A stretch of 64,000 nt of DNA from an uncultured bacterium. Lineage in GTDB: Bacteria > Acidobacteriota > Thermoanaerobaculia > Thermoanaerobaculales > Thermoanaerobaculaceae. This document shows positions 60,374-64,000 of the stretch, piece after piece (the stretch's first letter is position 1; each line of letters opens with the position of its first letter). Location of the stretch: positions 62,001 to 126,000 of the forward strand of contig CALEVZ010000014.1 in the NCBI GenBank assembly GCA_937924755.1, in the 5' to 3' direction. The translations under genes were made by a program, and so were the position numbers. The notes below the pieces were generated by a model. That model did not search any database. It was not told the DNA's origin and saw only the letters and a program-made list of their open reading frames with translations.

Positions 60374-62467
60374 TTACTGGACAGGGGCGGGCTCGATGCT
60401 GTCGATGACCCAAGCGCGGCCGTCGAGGGGCACCACCTCCCCGACGCCGCGACCCAGCAGTCCCTGCACAACCTCGGTGCCCACCGACAGGATGCCCGCT
60501 TCCGGGTCACCCTCGTAAGGGCCCAGCACGGTGATCCGCCGCAACGCTCCGGTTTCCGGCTGACGCAGTTGCACGGTGGTTCCGGCCCGCACGGCACTGG
60601 CGTCGACTCTGGCCGGGTCGATGATCACCACCCGGGCCAGATCCGCCTGCAGCCTGGCCGCCCGGGCCGAGAGCAACTCCTGGCGCGCCCGCTGGGCGTG
60701 GTATTCGAAGTTCTCCCGCAAGTCCCCCTCCTCGCGGGCGATTTGAATGGCTTTCAGGGTTTCCGGGATTTCCTTGTCGAGCAGCCGCCGCAGCTCCTCC
60801 TGCAGTCGCGCCACGGTGGAGGCCAAGGCAGGGACCGCATCCTCCCGGATCGACGGCTCCACCAGCTCCGGAAAGCGTGCCAGCACCGCCCGCCGCAGCC
60901 AGGCCCGCTCGGCGGCCAGGTTGCCCGGGCGTTCGCACATCTGCGCCAAACGACGAGCCTGATCCAGGGTCAGGCGATCCCGGAGAATGTTGGCCGCCAG
61001 GCCTCGGGGAGACAGCGCCTCCCGCAATCGCCCGCGCACCGGTGTCATTTCCTGGCGCTCGGCCAGCTCCACTAGGCGCAGTAGGAACGAGCCTGCGCGC
61101 CGCTCCTCGATGAAGGGGAAAACCGGATCGCCCTCCCCCACCTCGCACAGCCAGGCGAAGGCTGCCGGGAAACGTTGCGGGTGCAGGAGCACCTGGTCGA
61201 GAAAGGCCACCACTCTCGCCTCCTCCCCAGCGGCCAGCAATTGGGCGGCCAAGCGTGACAGGAGACGGGGATGGACCTCCCGCTCCAGCCACGCGGCGAA
61301 GGTCTCGCCCCAGGGCCCAGCGCTTCGCCGCACCGCCTCCAAAACCGATTCCCGACTCGTCGCATCGCCCAGCGCCGCCAGTACCGCCAGAGCGCCATGG
61401 GAGGTCAAGATCCGCTCCTGCGCCTGCGCCACCGCCTCCCCCCGGGCCCCGAGCCGCTCCGCTAAAGCCGCCGCCTCCCACTCCAGGCCCGGGTCTTCCC
61501 GGGCAACCCCGGCTCGCTCCAGCAGAACTTCCGCCATGCGCGCGGCCAGGCCTTGCCGCCGGGCGCCGTGGCGCCGGGCCAGCTCCAGCTGCTGCGCCAA
61601 AGGCGCGCCCTCGAACTCCTGCGCCACTTCGTCGTCCACCGCCTGGCCAGCGGCCAGGCGGTACACCAGCCGCGCACCGCTGCCCGAGGCGAGCAGCCGG
61701 GGGTGCTTCTTGGCCTTGCTCCACCAGGTGGCCCACGCCTCCGCGGGGACGATTCCGTCGAGCGCCGCCTTCAATTCGCCCACGCTCATGGCCGCGCCGG
61801 CGCTCTCCAGCACCTGCTCCAGCAGCCCCGCCGGGTCCTCGCTCGCCTGACGGATCAGTGTTTCCGGCTCCTCCAGCCGGCGTCGCAGGAAATGTCCCGG
61901 CGGCAAGGGCGTCAAGTGCTTGGGGGCGGCGTGGATGGGCACCGGTACGTTGGCCTGCCGCTCGAAATCCAGCCGCAGCACCCCCAGCTGGGGGTTGAGG
62001 GAAACCACCCTGCCGGCCCCCCGACCAGCCATGGCGAACACCCCACCGACATCGTGGGCCAGCCACAACTCCAGCTCCTCGAGGGCCTCCGCCGGCTTGC
62101 GGGTGGTGCGGAGGTTGAAGTGTTTTAAGAGCATCTCCAGCGATGGCCGGCCCGCCCAGACCTGGCGTACCGCCTCCTCCAGCTCGGCTCGCGCCGTCGC
62201 CTCATCGCCCACGCCCAGTCGCAGCATCTCCCCAAGTAGCTCCTTTTGCGTCATCCAGGCCCCCCGCGCCCCCGCCTCCACCGCCGCCAGCTCCAACAAC
62301 GACCCCGCCAGCGTCTTTTTCCCCCGGCGGCGCAACAGGGCAAGCGCCTCCAAGAGCTCCCCCGCGTGGCTGACATCGCTTTCCAGTCGGCCGAGGAAGC
62401 GCTCCTCCAAAACCGTATTATTTCCCTGGGCAATCAGTTTGGCCCACTCCTCCAGCCATGCCGACAC
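60374..62467 (-). CDS. GreA-like transcript cleavage factor with long N-terminal extension
   Basis: The 697-residue protein ends in a GreA coiled coil and C-terminal domain: IPETLKAIQIAREEGDLREN, with the acidic tip residues Asp and Glu needed for RNA cleavage, EYHAQRARQELLSARAARLQ and TVQLRQPETGALRRITVLGP. The first about 540 residues are Leu/Ala/Glu-rich helices, probably TPR-like repeats. Chlamydial GreA proteins have a similar length. The extension may let it bind other factors. It begins 1 nt after the hutH stop, so the two are probably co-transcribed. Confidence 0.85.
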   Translation of the reverse strand: MSAWLEEWAKLIAQGNNTVLEERFLGRLESDVSHAGELLEALALLRRRGKKTLAGSLLELAAVEAGARGAWMTQKELLGEMLRLGVGDEATARAELEEAVRQVWAGRPSLEMLLKHFNLRTTRKPAEALEELELWLAHDVGGVFAMAGRGAGRVVSLNPQLGVLRLDFERQANVPVPIHAAPKHLTPLPPGHFLRRRLEEPETLIRQASEDPAGLLEQVLESAGAAMSVGELKAALDGIVPAEAWATWWSKAKKHPRLLASGSGARLVYRLAAGQAVDDEVAQEFEGAPLAQQLELARRHGARRQGLAARMAEVLLERAGVAREDPGLEWEAAALAERLGARGEAVAQAQERILTSHGALAVLAALGDATSRESVLEAVRRSAGPWGETFAAWLEREVHPRLLSRLAAQLLAAGEEARVVAFLDQVLLHPQRFPAAFAWLCEVGEGDPVFPFIEERRAGSFLLRLVELAERQEMTPVRGRLREALSPRGLAANILRDRLTLDQARRLAQMCERPGNLAAERAWLRRAVLARFPELVEPSIREDAVPALASTVARLQEELRRLLDKEIPETLKAIQIAREEGDLRENFEYHAQRARQELLSARAARLQADLARVVIIDPARVDASAVRAGTTVQLRQPETGALRRITVLGPYEGDPEAGILSVGTEVVQGLLGRGVGEVVPLDGRAWVIDSIEPAPVQ

Positions 62468-62468
62468 G

Positions 62469-64000
62469 TCACGACCTCCCCGGCGCTCTCACTTCTCCGG
62501 TTGCCTGCGCCACGTCCGCCACCAGGTTCGACAGCCCGCCGACCCACTTCGCTGCCGCCGCGATGTCCGGATACAGCGCCCGATCCCGCTCCAGCCGGGG
62601 CACCGTCCGGCGGAAAGCGGCGTGGACCTGTTCGAGCACCGGCGAGGAGCGCAGAGGGCGGCGCAGGTCGATCCCCTGGGCCGCCAGCAGCAGCTCGATT
62701 CCCAACACGATGCGCAGGTACTCCACCACCCTGGCCAGCTTGCGCGCCGCCCACGTCCCCATGGACACGTGGTCCTCGCGCCCCGCCGAGGTGGGAATCG
62801 AGTCGACGCTTGCCGGATGCGCCAAGGTCTTGCACTCGGACACCAGCGCCGCCGCCGTCACCTGCGCCATCATGAACCCCGAATTCAGCCCCGAGGCTTC
62901 CACCAGAAACGGCGGCAGACCTGACTGTTCCGGCGTCACCAGGCGGGCCGAGCGGCGCTCGGAAATCGACGCCACGGCGGTGAGCGCCACGGCCAGGTAA
63001 TCGAACGCCGCCGCCACACCGGCGCCGTGGAAGTTCCCCCCCGATACCACCCGGTCATCAGCCAGCACCATGGGGTTGTCGGTGGCGGCGTTGAACTCGA
63101 TCTCCAACCTGGAATGCAAATGCGTCGCCGCATCCCGCGCCGCCCCGTGCACCTGCGGGGTGCAGCGCAGGGAGTAGGCATCCTGTACCTGGGGGCACTC
63201 CCGATGGGCCTCGCGCAGCTCGGACCCCTGCAGTAGCTTCCACAGGGTACGGGCGCTGGCGCGCTGCCCGGGGTGGGGGCGAGCGGCGTGAATTTCCTCC
63301 AGAAACGCCGTGTCCGTGCCCTGCAACGCGTCCACCGAGAGGGCCGCCACCACGTCGGCGGCTTCCAATAGCCGCTCGGCATCAGCCAGGGCCAGAGCCG
63401 CCACTGCGCACATTGCCTGGGTGCCGTTGATGAGCGCCAGCCCCTCCTTGGGAGCCAGCTTCAGCGCGGCCAGCCCGGCCCGCCGCAGCGCCTCCTCTGC
63501 GGCGAGGCGTTCCCCTCGGTACGTGGCCTCTCCCTCGCCCACCAGCACCAGCGCCAGGTGGGCCAGGGGCGCCAGGTCCCCCGACGCTCCCACCGAACCC
63601 ACGGACGGCACCACCGGGTGCACCCCGGCGTTGAGCAGCGCCAGCAGGGCGTCGACCACCTCTGGTCGCACCCCGGCGAAGCCTGTGGCCAGCACGTTGG
63701 CGCGCAGCAGCAACATCGCCCGCACCACGTCGGGGGAAAACGGCTCGCCCACCCCGCAGGCGTGGGAGCGCAGCAGGTTCAGCTGCAGCTGACCGAGATC
63801 ATCATCGGGGATGCGCACATCAGCCAGGCGGCCGAAGCCCGTGTTGACGCCGTAGATTGCCTCCCCCGCCGCCAGCCGGCGCTCCAGACCCGCCCGCGTG
63901 GCGGCCAGGCGCTGGCGCACCTGCCCGTCCATGTCCACCAACCCGCCATGCCGCGCCACCTCCACCACCTGCTGCAGGGTGAGGGAGTGGCCAGTGATCA
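62469..64000 (-). CDS. hutH: Histidine ammonia-lyase (5' end at window edge)
   Basis: About 510 residues are visible. The MIO-forming Ala-Ser-Gly lies in PSVGSVGASGDLAPLAHL, and other motifs match: IYGVNTGFG (catalytic Tyr loop), LNLLRSHACGVGEP, QDAYSLRCTPQVHGA and PTSAGREDHVSMG. The enzyme converts histidine to urocanate. The frame continues past the track start with ITGHSLTLQQ and the last two bases in the window are TG, so the start codon is probably ATG cut by one base. No other hut gene is in view. Confidence 0.95.
   Translation of the reverse strand, partial: ITGHSLTLQQVVEVARHGGLVDMDGQVRQRLAATRAGLERRLAAGEAIYGVNTGFGRLADVRIPDDDLGQLQLNLLRSHACGVGEPFSPDVVRAMLLLRANVLATGFAGVRPEVVDALLALLNAGVHPVVPSVGSVGASGDLAPLAHLALVLVGEGEATYRGERLAAEEALRRAGLAALKLAPKEGLALINGTQAMCAVAALALADAERLLEAADVVAALSVDALQGTDTAFLEEIHAARPHPGQRASARTLWKLLQGSELREAHRECPQVQDAYSLRCTPQVHGAARDAATHLHSRLEIEFNAATDNPMVLADDRVVSGGNFHGAGVAAAFDYLAVALTAVASISERRSARLVTPEQSGLPPFLVEASGLNSGFMMAQVTAAALVSECKTLAHPASVDSIPTSAGREDHVSMGTWAARKLARVVEYLRIVLGIELLLAAQGIDLRRPLRSSPVLEQVHAAFRRTVPRLERDRALYPDIAAAAKWVGGLSNLVADVAQATGEVRAPGRS

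Noticed and set aside
1-64000. tRNA, rRNA or CRISPR array
   Set aside because: No tRNA-like cloverleaf end sequence, rRNA segment or regularly spaced repeat was found by reading; this is not an exhaustive computed search.

Overview
This window is GC-rich, densely packed DNA from a Gram-negative bacterium with an aerobic or microaerobic respiratory chain. An LPS-assembly lipoprotein (LptE), TolC/RND efflux machinery and several lipoproteins imply an outer membrane. Alternative complex III (ActA-F), a caa3-type oxidase and heme O synthase imply aerobic respiration. The leuS-lptE order, the SMUG1-type glycosylase, the very long GreA-like protein and a zinc-ribbon/membrane small protein would suit Acidobacteriota or a neighbouring deep lineage. 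That placement is a low-confidence guess, not something the sequence proves. I found no tRNA, rRNA, CRISPR array or prophage.

Layout. (1) 0-9.2 kb: the end of a response regulator, then a minus-strand housekeeping run reading uvrC, SMUG1-type UDG, ribH, nusB, a transglutaminase-like protein, a DUF4388/receiver/GAF-like protein, leuS and lptE. Most of these genes overlap or nearly touch. (2) 9.2-15.6 kb: a decayed, frameshifted Fe-S protein gene, then a minus-strand SCO-ctaC-ctaD-ctaE-ctaF-ctaE2 cytochrome oxidase operon. (3) 15.9-23.2 kb: a UbiB-family kinase, a branched-chain-amino-acid-type binding lipoprotein and an ABC exporter set (adaptor, ATPase, two FtsX-like permeases). (4) 23.3-24.8 kb: an IS21-type insertion-sequence remnant with a small inverted segment, two hairpins, a zinc-ribbon protein and a truncated PqqD-like gene. 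This is the only scrap-yard in the window. (5) 25-33.2 kb: MscS channel, CstA, QueE, CtaB, DUF3179 protein and arginine deiminase. (6) 33.3-39.5 kb: a CDF-like transporter and a complete RND-adaptor-TolC efflux operon. (7) 39.7-50.8 kb: a large arsenic-type resistance region. (8) 50.8-52.1 kb: a CPA2 antiporter with a structured leader. (9) 52.3-60.2 kb: the complete act operon for alternative complex III. (10) 60.4-64 kb: a long GreA-like factor and hutH, cut by the window edge.

How the genes work together. ActA-F should oxidise quinol and pass electrons to the caa3 oxidase, whose subunit II carries its own heme c. CtaB supplies heme O and SCO supplies copper. The arsenic region starts at an ArsR gene and runs through ACR3, a tandem Usp, FmdB-like zinc ribbon, YlbF-like protein, ArsD, a membrane protein, a two-domain ArsA, a thioredoxin-like protein, a periplasmic FmdE-like protein and a TauE/SafE permease. 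A second promoter, with the same -35/-10 spacing and an almost identical TTTCG-N8-CGAAA operator as the arsR promoter, then restarts transcription into two thioredoxin-like genes and several unrecognised genes. This extended regulon, with its repeated vicinal-cysteine motifs, is the best candidate here for an incompletely described system. The second is the antiporter leader, where a perfect 12-bp inverted repeat covers the start codon and a shorter pairing covers the ribosome binding site.
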